Source: Ulva prolifera
Taxonomy: Eukaryota; Chlorophyta; Ulvophyceae; Ulvales; Ulvaceae
DNA length: 64,000 nt
Assembly: GCA_023078555.1 (NCBI GenBank)
Contig: CM041198.1
Span: forward strand, 1,266,856 to 1,330,855
Reading direction: 5' to 3'
Shown here: positions 1 through 13,363 of the stretch, piece by piece
Position numbering within the stretch: the first letter of the stretch is position 1
How the letters are laid out: each line of letters starts with the position of its first letter
Position numbers and translations under genes: made by a program
Notes under the pieces: generated by a model
The model's input: only the letters and a program-made list of their open reading frames with translations
Database searches by the model: none
Told to the model about the DNA's origin: nothing

Positions 1-2528
1 CTCTCTTTCTCCAGCACCAGACATCAATCAAACCCGGCAAGGCCAGCAATCATCGCTCCTCACAAAGGGGGCACTGCATCGGGGCAGTGTTGCCAAAAAC
101 CACAGGTCTACTTGAGTGAACTCCTTCACAGTGCATCGGCATCGAATTTGACGTCAGCCCCCGGCCGTGGACAGAGCCCCATGGCCTGCAGGGCCTACTT
201 TCCTGGGTGCTAGCCGTGGCGTGCTTCACTCTGGCTGCTCCACATCAGAGGGCGTTGTTGGGCGTTGCGCGGGAACCGACGCGGGAGGCGAGACGCCTGC
301 GTGCAACACATGTCCGGCATGCATTAATGGCATGCCTGCAGCATGTTTGCCCTTGTCGGCATGGCCGCCACACCGCGAGGGCACGCTAGTAGCATGACGC
401 TCCCCCCCCTCCCCCTCCCATCAGGAATTGTTGGCTGTACTGTTCATGTGGCCTGGAGGCAAGCAATCGCGCATGCACGTCGTACAGGACAACTGTTGTA
501 TGGGGGCGAACGTGAAGCGTTGGGGTGACCCGCATGGCCGAGGCCGCATGCCGGGAATCGGAGTCATCACGTGCACGGCCTCAACGCATGCAACGCATTC
601 AGGCGGCATGCAGGACCAGTCCGACCACAGGCGCCACGTGGGTACCCGCCCCGCTGCGTATGCACCAGCCGCGGCGTATGCATGCTGGGAGCAGCAGCCG
701 CCGGGCCCGGGCGCAGATGCGTAGAGGAGGAGCAGCGTGCGCCTCACCTCGAAATCAGAGCACCTGCAGAGGCCGGTCGATCATCTTGTGTGGACTGTGG
801 ACTGTGGGGCTCCAGACGACCGCCTCCAGCGACCTCCAGCGACCGGCCGGCCTCTGTCACGGCAGTCAATGTGCATCCTGATGTAGTGCCAGACGAGCTA
901 CGTGGCTCAGTACTCTGCTGCGTGAGGCACGCGGACCTCGCCTTCTGCTGTCCTTGCAAACATGGCTGGCTGGTGGTTGTGTTCTTGTACTGCGTGAGGC
1001 ATGCGATACTTGCGCCTTGCTGTCCTCAACACACATGGCTGTGCGGTGAAGCCTGCATTGCTGCTGCAATCCTTTTAACACACACATTTGTGTGGGTTTT
1101 TAGAGTGCGCGTGGGCGCTTTGGGTCCTGCTCGTGCTGGCTGTTGCTGGGTCACATTGTGCTGGTTCGGAGGACACATTCTTGAGCTGCTCGATGGTTTC
1201 ATGGCGCTGCCCGCCTTGCCGCCGTTGGCCTTGTAACACATGTCTGTCTGAGTTGCATCGCACACCCCTGCCATGCCATACAAGATAGCTGGCAGTTGGG
1301 AGTCAGAGTCCCAGGCCTGCAGGAGGCGTGGGTCCGTCCCTGTACATTGACCCAGCGGTGACACAAAGACCAGCAGAGAAATGCGAGACATTGGGTGCCG
1401 TGCTGCTGCCGCTGTACACCTTCACGTTTCGCGCACTGTACGCTGTGGTCGAGCATGGCATTGCTGCATCATGTCTGGCTTTGACCTTGCTTGCAGTGCG
1501 GGATGTCACCAGGATCATTGCCGTACAGGAACCGAAGCTGACGATCTACTGACCTCTTGTTGATAGCAAGCCTGGGGCTGCCAAGAGCTGGTGGGGTTCC
1601 ACTGAAACAGCCTTATGATGTGTTATCACGGATTCGCTGTACTGGAGACGCAGCTGGCGGCAAACGCCGACGATATTGATGCATATCCGTCGTTGCAGCG
1701 CTATTTCGTGCATGGATGCGTAAAAAATGGAGCCAGATTGCTCGATGCTCCGTATTGAACCCAGAGCTCTGTCACGTTCGAGACTGGGGCGAACGACACA
1801 AAGACACAGCAGGTGCATCTGAGCGCGCCAAATCATCTCATCACTCGAATGAAGTGGAGCGTGGACTCGGGAGGAGCCGCGCTCGTCACCGAGCGCTCAC
1901 TGGAGGCCGTCCATCTGGCCAGACACCGACCTCAGGAGTCCTGAGATCAGGACCGTGCATCTGCGCTGAGCAGATACAATAGCAGGACAAACAGTAAGCA
2001 ACGTGCTAAAAGTGACGCTGTAACCTGTGTCGGGCAGCGCTGCTCGTACGGGCTTCGTACACTTCGCTGGACCGTCGGGCACAAGTCGAGCGTTGTGTAC
2101 ATCCGCCTACAGATGTGACCGCTGCAGTGCGGCTCTGAGACGCCCGCACAGCTCTCCTATATCGTGGCATCCTCACCAAAGTAACCTGCTGCCGTATGTT
2201 ATCCTGTCGGTGAGAGCTTGGACGCGCGGTTCACCCCAGACATGCCTCATGTAATCTGTCTTGACGGGCAGGCATGCTCTGCACGGCGAACATATGGCCA
2301 CAGGGCTCACAGCCGCAAGGCAGCGACGATCATCACGCAGCGATAACTTCACTGACTGATGCTTACAGTAAAATGCGTATACGGCCCTTCCTTTCGCGAT
2401 CCTGCTGCTCGACTGTCGCGGCGGCCAGAGACTTGCTGTGCATCGGTTGACGAAATCGGGGGCGTTGAGGCTGATAGGTCGCAATCACTGCGAGAGCGCT
2501 CCCGACATAATTTTGAGGGGGATCACAA
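1..2528. other. No supported gene; 5' flank of the eRF3 gene
   Basis: I find no convincing protein or RNA gene here. Open frames exist on both strands but they are Cys/Ala/Arg-rich, overlap one another and carry no recognisable motif. Positions about 918-973 and 987-1041 are an imperfect tandem pair (GCGTGAGGCAYGCG, then a TTGCTGTCC core, then ACATGGCTG). The last part should contain the eRF3 promoter and 5' UTR, but no element stands out. Confidence 0.5.
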
Positions 2529-5500
2529 ATGGGTGACAGCTGGGAGGATCAGGCCGAGGCGTCGGCTCCCGCCACCAACAAGCAAGGCTTCTCGTTCAAT
2601 CCCACAGCGACTTCGTTCAGCTTCAATCCAACAGCCAGCTCTTTCAAGCCCCCTGGAGATGAAGCAGCTGCTCAATCATCACCACCTGAAGCCCCTGTAG
2701 CAGCTGCGTCGCAACCGGAAGAGGTCCCCGGTACGTCCATTGCTTGCCCGCAGTCTGTTGTTTCCACTCGCAACATTGGATCTCGACACTGTAGCTCCGG
2801 AATTGCAATTTGAAACATCTGCGCCTCATGTGTGTCTGACCGCTCTGCAGAGATTCTCGATCTCGTAGCAGGTGTCTGACCGTGATTCACCGGTTGCAGC
2901 TCTGCTTCTTACACCACCATGCGTGAGTATTTTGACATCAGATCAGCGATAATTCTCACGAGAGTATCGCTATGGGATCATTGGCCCTGTGAGGTGGCCA
3001 TACCCGCTTGCTCTCTTCAACGTTGCATACTGCTGTAGATGATGCACTAGCGGAAGTGGAAGCTGGGGTGGCCAATGTGGCAGTCAGCCCAGTACCAGAG
3101 GCCAAAACAGCACCAGAAAAAGCGCCAAGCGCTCCGAAGGAAGAGGCTGCCAGTTCCTCAAAGGCGGCAGAGCCAGTGGAGGAGGAGGTTGAGACAGAGG
3201 AAGACGTCGCTGCGAGGCGGAAAGTCTACGAGGCCTTGTCCAAGGAGGACACCCGCATCCACATGAACGTCGTCTTCATCGGGCACGTGGACGCTGGCAA
3301 GTCGACGCTGGGTGGGCAGATCCTGTGCCTCATGGGGGGTGTGGACGACCGGACGATCGAAAAGTATCAGAAGGAAGCAAAGGACAACAACCGGGAGACA
3401 TGGTACATGGCGTACGTGATGGACACCAACGACGAGGAGCGCGCCAAGGGGAAGACCGTCGAGGTCGGGCGAGCGCACTTCAGCACGGACCGCAAACGGT
3501 GCTCCTCCCTCCACCTCTCCCTTGCACTGAGACGCTCAATGCACCGCTCTGCACTAATGTGCCGGGCCCACGGTTCCTCACTTGCAGCCAACAGAGCCAA
3601 CTACCGGTTGTGAATACTACACAGCAACGTCAACGTTCTGCCTGCGTCTCTCAGCACCGCCACGGGATCATGCCTGGCCACAGCCCTCCCATCACAGCTT
3701 GCTGCAGCAAGCGGCTACTGCTGCCGGGCCGCCGCCGCACAGGCCAGTGTGCGTCTCAGGATCTGTTGAGGCACATGCCTCGGATCCAGCTTGCACAGCA
3801 CACTCAGGGGCTGCACAAAGGGGCTGGACGTGCCTGCCGATTATAGCCGCACAGCCACCGGCAGCCACTGCTCTCGCTCCACTGCCACGCGCACGAGCAC
3901 GGCAGCTGTCGCATGCCCTCGCTGACGCCACAGCGGCTCTGCGGCGCAGCAGCGGGCCCTGGTTCACGCGAACCAGCTCCTCTGTTCCATCGCGCCGGTA
4001 GAGCCCCGCCGCGAACCAACGCCGCAGCGGTGTTGCGGACCCCAGCGGCAAGAGAAACGCAGTGCGGCGCAGGTACACGATTCTCGACGCCCCCGGCCAC
4101 AAGAACTTCGTACCCAACATGATTCAGGGCGCCTCGCAGGCCGACATCGGCGTGCTCGTGATCTCCGCGCGCAAGGGCGAGTTTGAGACGGGGTATGAGC
4201 GGGGCGGCCAGACGCGCGAGCATGCGCTCCTCGCCAAGACCCTCGGGGTGCAGAAGCTCATCGTCGTCATCAACAAGGTGCGCGTGCTGGGCGGGCTGTG
4301 GGAGTGTGTGGACGGGGGACGACCGGATGGGGGGGTGCGGCAGGCACTGGCGCCGGGTCTGCGTGTGCGGAGGCACCAGAAGCCGGCGTCGTCACCTAGG
4401 ACCGTGCTCGTGCCTCTGGCCTGTAAAGCATGGCACAGCGCAGCACGCGGCCGGCGGCGTGCATGTCCCGCCGGCTGGTCTCCGAGCATGCTCGCGCGCT
4501 TTCGCCTTGGGGCTCTGCCTCGCAGGGTGCCCTGTCGCATGATCGCAATGCAGCCCTTGTATATGCCACTGCCTCCCTCATGTGTGCGACGTGAATGCGT
4601 GCATCAGGCCCCGCACGCAGCCACGCAGCCATGATAATTTGGCCATCACAGTCCTCCCGGCATGCAGATGGACGACCCCTCCATCTGCGACGATGGCAAA
4701 TGGAGCAAGGACCGGTACGATGACATCGTGTCCAAGCTCACGCCCTTCCTCCGCAGCTGCGGGTACAACCCCGCGAAGGACTTCGTCTTCTGCCCGCTCG
4801 CGGCGCTCACCGGCGGCAACGTGCTGCGTAAGCCCGCGGCGGAGGTGTGCGACTGGTGGGACGGCCCGACGCTGTTTGAGGCGCTCGACAGCACGGACGC
4901 GCCGCCGCGGGACCCGATGGCGTCTTTCCGCATGCCGATTATGGATAAGTACAAGGACATGGGCACGGTGGTGATGGGCAAGAGTGAGAGCGGCGTCGTG
5001 CAGGTGCCGCCCCGCTCTGCGTGTTTGCCCGTGCATGGAAGGAAGGTTTTCCTCTCGGTTTTGTTGTTATTTGATTTGCCCTTGCTCCACATCTGCGGGG
5101 CCAGTTGTTGTGTTTGTGACCCCCTGTCTGGCTCTGGCGCCGCGGATGTGTGGTCCTCACTTCGGATTTGTTTGTGTTGTGTGCGACGAGTAGACTGACA
5201 CGCTCTGTCGGTCTCCTTGCAGCTTGTTCACAGCCGGTCATTTGATTGCAGCAGCGCAACACATCTGCCAATGCAGACACGGACCTCTCCGTAGGGCCAC
5301 ACACCGCTGTTGGGGCACGTGTGCCCGGCACATCCCAGTTGCGTGATGCAGCCTTGATCATGGCACGCGGTGCCGGTGCGCGGGATGCTCGCTGCCAGCC
5401 AGCATGGCTTTCTGGGCTGTGGTGGTGAGAGTGGCGAGCGGCTTGGCCGCCTGTGCTCCACCTGATGACCGAACCTCCCGATCATAGTGACTCTATACCT

Positions 5501-6757
5501 CTGAGTCGCCCACTGCACCACATGGGTAGTAAATATCACAAGGACTCGCGCCATTGCATGGCGGAACACCTGATCAAACTACCAGGCCTTGCATCAAACG
5601 CGGATGATCAAAACGCGGAAGCAAAAGGCTTGGGTGGTACCTGCTTTGCCGACGTGCCGTGTCACATGGGGCTGCTGGAACCCGCTGCGGCGCCTGCAGG
5701 TGGGGACGCCGCTGGTGATGATGCCTAATGCGCAACGGTGCAAGGTGACGTCGGTATGGCGGGACGACGACGAGGTGCAGGCCGCAGGGCCCGGTGAGAA
5801 CCTGCGCATCCGCATCTCCGGCATTGATGAGGACCAGGTGTGCCCCCGCGGGTCCCCATCACGAGTAGCGCCCAGTGGCTTACGGTTGGTGGCTTGGGCC
5901 CGTGATCGAAGCCTGCGCTGTAGCGCCCTGTGGGTTGGGATTGCTGGCGTAGGGTGTTTTGTGCGACACGTTCGCGCCAAATTTGCTGCATCGCCTGGTT
6001 ATGATTGGGGTGTACAACATCTCGCCTGCATTATGGCTGTCCTGGTGTGGTGTTCGGCCAGTTCACTTGTGCCTTGATTGAGTGTGTGGCTCTGGTGTCC
6101 TGGTGGTATGGCGTGAAGCGGCCATAGGGCTTGAGACGTGCCCTGTTCACTCGGGAACGTTTTAAGCGGTTGGTTGTGGTGCTGGGTCCCAGTGTGAAGT
6201 GCAATCTGGGCCACTTCATCGCATGCAAGCAGGACAAGGAGCGTCGCTGCAACTATCTAGTAGCAGTCGAGGTGATGTCGGGACTGAGGAAGCGCTCAGT
6301 TGGTGGACACTGCGGCTGGTGCGGGCTGCAGCAGGTCACCGGTGCACTAGTGAGCTCTGGTGTTGCTGTGCAGGTGAGCTTGGGCTTTGTGCTCTCAGGT
6401 CCAAGCAATCGATGCCCGGTGGTGACCAAGTTCGCGTGTCAGCTGAAGCTGCTTGAGCTTTTGGAGCATAAATCGATCTTCACGGCGGGGTACAAGTCCA
6501 TCCTGCACATCCACTCCATCACTGAGGAGTGCGAGGTGCTGCAACTGGACTTTGAGATGGACCTCAAGACGAAGCAGAAGAAGCGCTGCCGATTCGCCAA
6601 GTCCAACGCATCGGTTCTGTGTAAGATCGTAGTGTCCAAGCCGATCTGCGTGGAGCCGTTTGAAGTCAACCCGCAGATGGGTCGCTTCACGCTGCGAGAC
6701 GAGGGCAAGACGATCGCCATCGGGAAAGTCACCAAGCTGCCTCCACCCGCAAAGTAG
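2529..6757 (+). CDS. ERF3: Eukaryotic release factor 3 (eRF3, GTPase)
   Basis: GTPase partner of eRF1 in translation termination, cytosolic. Six exons join in phase: 2529-2730, 3039-3498, 4073-4277, 4668-5003, 5700-5837 and 6374-6757, giving 574 residues. The first ~67 residues hold two overlapping PAM2-like motifs (FNPTATSF, then [11 protein letters not shown]), which in this family bind the MLLE domain of poly(A)-binding protein. An acidic Ala/Glu/Lys-rich linker follows. The G domain starts near residue 145 with GHVDAGKST, has DAPGH near 225, and has its NKMD motif split exactly across the exon 3/4 junction. The beta-barrel domains end in [17 protein letters not shown], the eRF3 signature. 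The family tail and full G motifs separate it from EF-1alpha and HBS1. The start is the first ATG before the PAM2 motifs. The N-terminus is short and has no Gln/Asn-rich prion-like segment. Confidence 0.95.
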
Positions 6758-9700
6758 ATTTCTCAGTACTGGGTCTGCTTCAGCTGTCGGCTGTTGTCGT
6801 GGGTTTGGGGCCGTCCACTACATGCCTTGGTCGTGTGAATTCAGAGGTCGCAGCATGGCTCGACTCGTTATGCACTTCATGCAGCGGCTGCGGATTTCCA
6901 AATTGAATTGCTTGCATGCCAGGACGGAACGCCTGTTGGGCATGTAGAGGGACAGATCTCCTACCGTTCTGGCATCACTTGCTGGCAGTGTTCAGGTTGG
7001 CATTGAATTCTGTTTGCTGTTGTAGACGTGTATGCACAGGATGTGGTGTGGGTCTGGTGTGGAGGTCCGGTGACATCTGATGTGTTTTTCCCAGTGTTGA
7101 GACTGAATGCGCTCTTTTGAGTCGATGTGTTGAGTATGTGTGTTGATTCCAGCTCCTGCATTTGCTCAACCCATGCGCACATCTCCTCACTTGGTACACT
7201 GCTGCTGCTGGTGCAGTGTCAGGCTGTGGCTCACCGCAGTTTTATCTGATGCCCGCATCACTGTCCCGACCCCTGGACATTGACAACGTTGCAGCGGTTG
7301 CTGCAAGCAGTTGCAGTGTCACCATGGCCAGCCTGAACTCCATCCCAGGACCGCAGTCCCCTGTAATATATGTGCATCACATCACGTGGCCATGGTTTCT
7401 TTATATGTAACCTCTGTTGTATGCATCAGGCTGTCATGCGTCTTGACTCCAGCTGTTGGCTTCCCACTGCCTGTTGTTGTAGGCGAACACATCAGCCTGT
7501 GGGCTCAGTGCTTTGTGCCACAGACCCATGTCCCACCCCAGATTGGTCTGGCGCATGATACGCATTGGTCGCAGAGTTGGAGGATTCGATAAGCTCTCAG
7601 AGAGGCAAGCTGATCATCTGTGCATCACTACCTGGTGCTGTCCAGCAATGCAACTATGCAAGCCCTGACAGCCACCACCACACGCCCACAATGACACAAC
7701 CACCAGACCACACCATGAGCAAGGCACACATACATCCACGACTGCTACACTGTGTGCTGAACTGCACAGGCATGTGTGAAGGGAGATCAATGACTCTGAC
7801 AGGCAGCCACGTGGTACCATCGAACACAAGCAATCCACGTTCACCGCGTCTGCATGTGCAGCTCCCTGTGCAATCATGGCTGCGTGTGGGAGGCTGATGC
7901 CCACGTCCCTGTGCAGCCACAGCTTCGTCCAAGAGTCCTGCAACCAAATTGAGGGTGCTGATGGACTCAGGAAATGGTGTGGCACAGCAGGTCTAGCCCT
8001 TGATTTGTTCAGGCTAGCTTCCTGTGTCCTTGCCAGCGCTGGTTGCACAGTCAGCATTCAACGTCCAGGTGTCCTGCATCTGCAGCTAAGCACCACCAGT
8101 GCATGATCGGCCCGAAGGGAGCCTATGCGCCAACTACCACTCAACTCTGCTCTGTCTAGACCAGAGCAGAGTCCCTGGTGCGGCTCGGCATGTCCAGAAT
8201 ACCTTGGTGTTGATTACTTGCAAGATCCCAAGCCATTATATGGCAGAGCAACTACTCAAATCAAGCAGCATACCTTGGTGTGGGCCAACAATCAGGGGGA
8301 CCGGTCATGCTTGACCATGTCTCACCTCCGTGGCCCAAGTCAGGGGGTGTAGAACAGATAGAACCCCATGCACAAGCTTGGACGACCAGAAACTGTGAGC
8401 ATGGCATGCACTTTTGATGATGTCTATTGCTGGTGTGAGTTCCACTGTGGAATGTATGGTCATACTGTAAGGGTCCTTGAGCATCAACAGACACAGCCAT
8501 GCTGGTGTGGGGAGCTGCATGGGGATGTGAGTGACATTGCATCAGCTGTCAACAAATGATGACAGTGTGTCTGGGTAGTTGCAGGCTCATACAGGTGGTT
8601 GTTTGGTGGCCAATGTGGGTGATATTCCACACATCTGTGATAGTGCATTGCCATACACAGCTGTATGCCTGGCAGTCCCACTAATTGTGCACATCTGCTG
8701 CCTTAATAATCAGCTGAGCTGAAACCATGACCGGATCCTCTGTACGTATGTGCATGATGGGTGCAAGCTTGGCTATGTAACAACTGGAAACAGGGAAATG
8801 TTGGCCTGCAAACTCATGTGGCAGCTTCCCTCATTTGACATCATTCAAGCAAGTTAACATTTGAAGCAAATTCAATTACAATTCCAGATCGCAATATCCG
8901 GACTTTGATAACAGCAAAACCATCAAATCTCCACTGCCTCGACCCACCGAAATGCTACAACAGAGTGCATAGCAATGGCCCTGATGCTGAAGCAGGTGTA
9001 TCGGATCGTATGCACAGGAGGCGCCTCTCACCACCACCGCAGCGCTGTGCATGCGCGACCACCGCACTTCAGGCAAACCTTTGCAGGCACTGCTGAATTT
9101 CAATCAGCGGCTCCATACAAGCCATGTTCCAACATGCAAATCACTGACAATCCCAACATGCAGTATCAACACAGCTTCACAGCTACTCACCCCACGGCCA
9201 CTTTGCAGCATTGACTGAGGCCAGCCCCTGCTGCTGTACCCCACCAGGAATGTCCTATGTCAGGCATCCGCTGATGTCTGCCAGCTGGTGACCAAGGCGA
9301 CAGTTTGGTCTTCACCTTCGGTCATGCATAGCACAGCCGGCCTCAAGGCGGCTCATGCCCCACGCCCGCCCCCCTCTTTCCCCGCATTGCCGAGGCCCGT
9401 CTATCGCCGCTCGCTGCCTGTGGCTGCCAGCCGCGGGCCCGCTGGATCCCGTGTTCTTTGACTTGCCAGTTCTTGCAGTGCTTCAACAAGCTGTCCAAAG
9501 GACCGACACCTCCAGAGCACTGCCCGCCCGCGGCGAGCCTGTCACCGTGGCTTCAGGAAGCTGTCCGCCTACTGTCTTCCAGCAAGCGCAGTCTCATCTC
9601 AGAGATAAGAACCATCTTTCGGACGCTGATGTCTGCTAGCACCAACACTAACTTGGCAACCCGGCGCGGGCGGCTAGTGCAATTTAGATATCTGCCCGTG

Positions 9701-9844
9701 TCACCGTCGCCGGCAGCAACACCGAAGCCATGTAGTGCCGGTCCCCTGCCACTGTCGACCTCTTCTACCGCTGCCCAGTCTGTCACTTCACTTGGGGATT
9801 GCGGTCTGCAGGCCAGCAACGCAAGTCGGCAACACACACGGCGT
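6758..9844. other. About 3 kb without a supported gene, ending at an assembly gap
   Basis: Downstream of the eRF3 stop the sequence is lower in GC and rich in CA/TG words. I see no exon with family motifs. Both strands are open over about 9460-9840; the plus frame there is Ser/Pro/Leu-rich and could be an exon end of a gene lost in the gap, but nothing identifies it. Confidence 0.45.
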
Positions 9845-9944
9845 NNNNNNNNNNNNNNNNNNNNNNNNNNNNNNNNNNNNNNNNNNNNNNNNNNNNNNNN
9901 NNNNNNNNNNNNNNNNNNNNNNNNNNNNNNNNNNNNNNNNNNNN
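9845..9944. other. Assembly gap (100 N)
   Basis: Exactly 100 N bases, the conventional scaffold-gap length, so the true distance and even the adjacency of the two sides are not established. Features on the two sides should not be joined across it. Confidence 0.98.
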
Positions 9945-10104
9945 TTGGCATTGTTTTGGAGTAACCCAATACTTGCTACAAAAAAGGTTGTACGCGCGCT
10001 CCAATTTCAGCACCCCGCACATGCGTGAGCACATGGCTGTGCAGGGTGGAGCACGACCATCTTTCACTCCGGCATCTCAAACTAACAAATTTAAACATCA
10101 GGAC

Positions 10105-10152
10105 GTTCTCCTGGTGGAATTGGCAGACATGCTGGTTTCTGGAACCAGTGCT
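10105..10152 (+). tRNA. Fragment resembling the 5' half of a bacterial/organellar-type tRNA-Leu
   Basis: The stretch TGGTGGAATTGGCAGAC matches the D-arm/A-box of class II bacterial and organellar tRNA-Leu. It is followed by a perfect 5-bp stem CTGGT/ACCAG around the 7-base loop TTCTGGA. Read as an anticodon the loop gives CUG rather than a leucine anticodon. No variable arm, T-arm (GGTTC-type) or matching 3' acceptor follows at the right distance, so it is at best a decayed organelle-derived fragment in the nuclear genome, not a working gene. Confidence 0.3.
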
Positions 10153-10718
10153 TGAGGTGTAACGGTGTTGTATTAACAGAAGCAGTTGGGTATTCACGTC
10201 CGTCGCAGCACTCTCAGAGCACCACCGCCTCTCCCCAAACATGGCCCCGTGTATGAGGGCGACCATGGTGTATGAGGGCGACCATCCCCACGCTGCAGCA
10301 TGGACTGGATCAAACGTGTACAGGTAGCCCGCCTGCCATTTGCCTGTGGCTTTTATAGTACGATTCAACAGCTGACTGAGACGTTGTCTGGTTGATGCTC
10401 TGATCGTGCATGACACGGCCGCCTGGCTCCTGGGCTGCGTGCTGCCTGTGCTGCGCTGCTGCTGAGTGCCCCACCTCACTGCCTTGAACCTTGGACCGCG
10501 ACGCCCCGTGACGTGCACAGGGGAGAACAGGCCTGAACAGGCCTGCGCCCGGACTTGAACCAACCAAAATAGACTTTAGGACAGGGAGTTGCAGTGAAGA
10601 CGACCCAGACAGGTGGAGGGGCCACACCACAGGGGCCACACCAGAGTACAAGCATCCGTGATGTCAATGATATACATGATGTCAATGGATATGTATCATA
10701 ACTAATGTTTTTTGTTTC

Positions 10719-13120
10719 TCAACACCCCCGAACCAGGCACCAAGCCTTCCCCTGGGGCATCAGCCGCATGCAGAACGTGTATAGCACGGACTCATGTGTC
10801 ATCTGTATTGCGCAGCGTTTCGCAACAACCTCGACCACTGTAAGAGAGAATAGTGCAGACTACATGTTGCGGAGTCCACGACAGAGGTCAGCAACGAAGC
10901 CACGAGAAGGGGGGGGGGGAGGGGATGTACCTGCTGCGACCTGCATGCTGCGCACGTGTTCCGCTGCCGCCTGCCAGTCTGCCGCGCTACCGCCGCTGCC
11001 CTCCGCCGCCGAGCTCGCACGCATCGCCCGCGCCATCACCGCTGCACAAGCACACGCACGTCGTGCACATGAATTCCAGCAACAGGCGCTCTGCCGCAGC
11101 AGGCACGTCCCCGCCGCTGAGGGCTCTGTATGCGGGTGCCTCACAGCCAAGGCTGAAGGGGTTTGCACGCCGGCGACACCGTATGCATGCAAATGTGGCC
11201 AGAGGTGCGCCAGCACTGCAGCTGGGACCCCCATGCGCATGTGTGCACACTGCGGTGCCTGGAGACTTGCTGCTCCTGTACGGATGTGTACGCGACGCGT
11301 GATCTGTTTTCACAACAGACAGCACATGCCGGCAGACTACCCCACCTGGCGATTCCCACACAGCATCCACACTCAACTCAACTCCTGTGTTAGGCGAGGT
11401 GGTGCTGGGCACACTAGTCTGCCCCACCTAGCACACGCCTCTCCCGAAAATGGCCACCCACAGCAGTCACAGGACCCAACCGGCAGCACTTGCTCTCCCC
11501 GCGCAGCACACAGCACACAGCGCGCAGCGCACAAGCAAGGCGCCGCACCCCGCACGACCAGGAACGCGCCCTCCAGCAGAGCCAGCCCCTGCCGCAGGCG
11601 AGCGTGCTCCGCCGGCGACAGCCCCTCCTCCTCAAACTCCAGCATGCTGTCGTCATCGCCATCATCCCCTCCGCCGGCCGCCGGCTCTGCCGGCGGCGGC
11701 ACGGCGGCGGCTGCGGCTGGCGGCGCTGCAGCGCCGCCGGAGCGGTCGCTTGGAGCGGCCGGGTCGGCGGCGGCGGTGGCGGAGGTGAGGCGGGCAGTGA
11801 GGGTGGCTACGTCGGTGTCAACCCCGCGCTCCGCTGCGAGCTCCTTCATCTCCCGTATCACGTCCTGCACAGCATGGCGGCCTGGTGCATGTGTCAGTCA
11901 CCTGCGCAGCCGTGCGCTTGCTTGTGTGCATGCGCGGCCTATGCTGTGCGAGCATCGGGTCTGTGATCGGCGGGATTGTTGGCGTGTGGACTCTGTCAGG
12001 GCGCCTGAGGGTTTGGTGTCGCCGGGTTGGAAGTGACTTGCAACACCATGGTGTCTTTGCCGGAGCGGGCCTAGTCCGAACCGTCTGTGGGGAATGCAAA
12101 GTCTTCGATTTTCGGGGGCAAATCAACTGCGGCTGCTACTTGTCACTGACAGTAGAGTTCGTTGAACCGGACATGTGGGGGCGTTGAGAACGACTCTGTT
12201 CTGTTCACAACACGTGCATGCATGTGTGATTGCACCAACGCCCCACTCAGCCCTGGTGAAACGTCGACGATGCTGCTCCCTCAGCATGACAGATATGGGA
12301 TGCAGGGATCCCGGGGTGAAGCTTGACGCTGCAGATGTGATCGAAATGGCGCTTGCAGCAGGTCAATGCATGGGTGGACCCCATCGTGCATGACAGAGAA
12401 GCAAAAGCCGGTGCCGACCTACCTTGATTGACATGCCAGCAGCGGCGACGACCTTGCAAACTGCTGACTTATTGTCCAGCGGAGAGGCTTTCAGTGCTTC
12501 AGCTTGGCTGCGGACCTGCTCGGCGAGAACGGCCAGCCGCTGCGCAGGAGCTTGTTGCGCCATGACAGCGGCCATGCCATCCATTAGGCCGACAACAGCG
12601 CGCCCGACCGCCTTCAATGAGCTCTACGTGGCATTTTGCGTGTCATGCTGTCATTGTTGTCCAGGGAAAAGTTTACACTATACTCTATAAACAAGTACTG
12701 TATTGGTAGTATCGGGATGGCGAACCTCCACTGCCTGTGTGAGCACGCCAACCGCATCAGCGAGGCAATCAGAAATTGATGTACTGAGAGCCACGGTCGC
12801 CTGGAGAAGACAGTCCACGATAGCGCTCGCTTCGCTCTGCGGAGGAGGCCGGCCCGAAAACAGCACGGCGACTGCAGTGCAAGCGTTGTCGGAACACACG
12901 CGCTATGTTTCAATTCAATGGTACATACTTACGTGAATTGGGCTACAAATCACGTACCTTTAGCTGCGTTCGTACTCAATTCATCGCAAGCTGTGAACAC
13001 CTTGCCGGCAGGATTCGGGACCGCATGAGTGGCTGCAGAGATTGAAGTCGATACGGCCAAGACTGTAGCCTTTGCGTCTGATAGCCGCTCGGCAAATGGG
13101 CCATCAGCGCCAGAGGCCAT
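10719..13120 (-). CDS. CCNDBP1: Cyclin-D1-binding protein 1 (GCIP/CCNDBP1) homologue
   Basis: GCIP family; the animal member is a helical partner of D-type cyclins and HLH proteins. In-phase exons: 13120-12958, 12871-12726, 12623-12423, 11864-11549, and tentatively 11041-10931 and 10837-10719; about 351 residues against 360 in human. Family landmarks in order: a segment ending in LFSGRPPPQSE, then AVGRAVVGLMDGM, then NKSAVCKVV leading across a splice into DVIREMKEL, a Pro/Ala/acidic loop, and LSPAEHARLRQGLALLEG. The first four exons are strong. The last two keep phase but lack the usual YPP motif of the C-terminus, so the 3' end may be wrong. The gene lies 3' of the TMX2-like gene on the same strand. 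Its function in a unicellular alga cannot be read from the sequence. Confidence 0.8.
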
Positions 13121-13363
13121 GGTTCCGGGGAGCGACGTTTGAATGCACACCCAACGCTCCCTATGCCCACAACTGTACGCGACCCACGTTGCTCCAGGCC
13201 TGTTTCACAACGCCGAAACACGATCGGCAAAATTTCTGATCTCCGAGGAACTGCGCAAGATCAGAGTTACAATGTAGCAATCCACAGCATGCCGCTGCCC
13301 GGCCTTGCGCCACGCCAGTGCGCATGCATACTGTATATCGCATCATGCTGCAAGGTGCTGCTG

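Noticed and set aside
571..1236. A 221-residue Cys-rich plus-strand frame
   Set aside because: Composition follows local repeats and GC-rich words, there is no family motif, and competing frames overlap on the other strand.
2900..2922. A 23-base micro-exon in eRF3 intron 1
   Set aside because: Including it gives a stop at once in the next exon; direct splicing 2730 to 3039 keeps the frame.
10535..10575. T-arm-like GGTTCAAGTCC on the minus strand
   Set aside because: The flanking bases do not form a T-stem, anticodon stem or acceptor; no tRNA can be folded around it.
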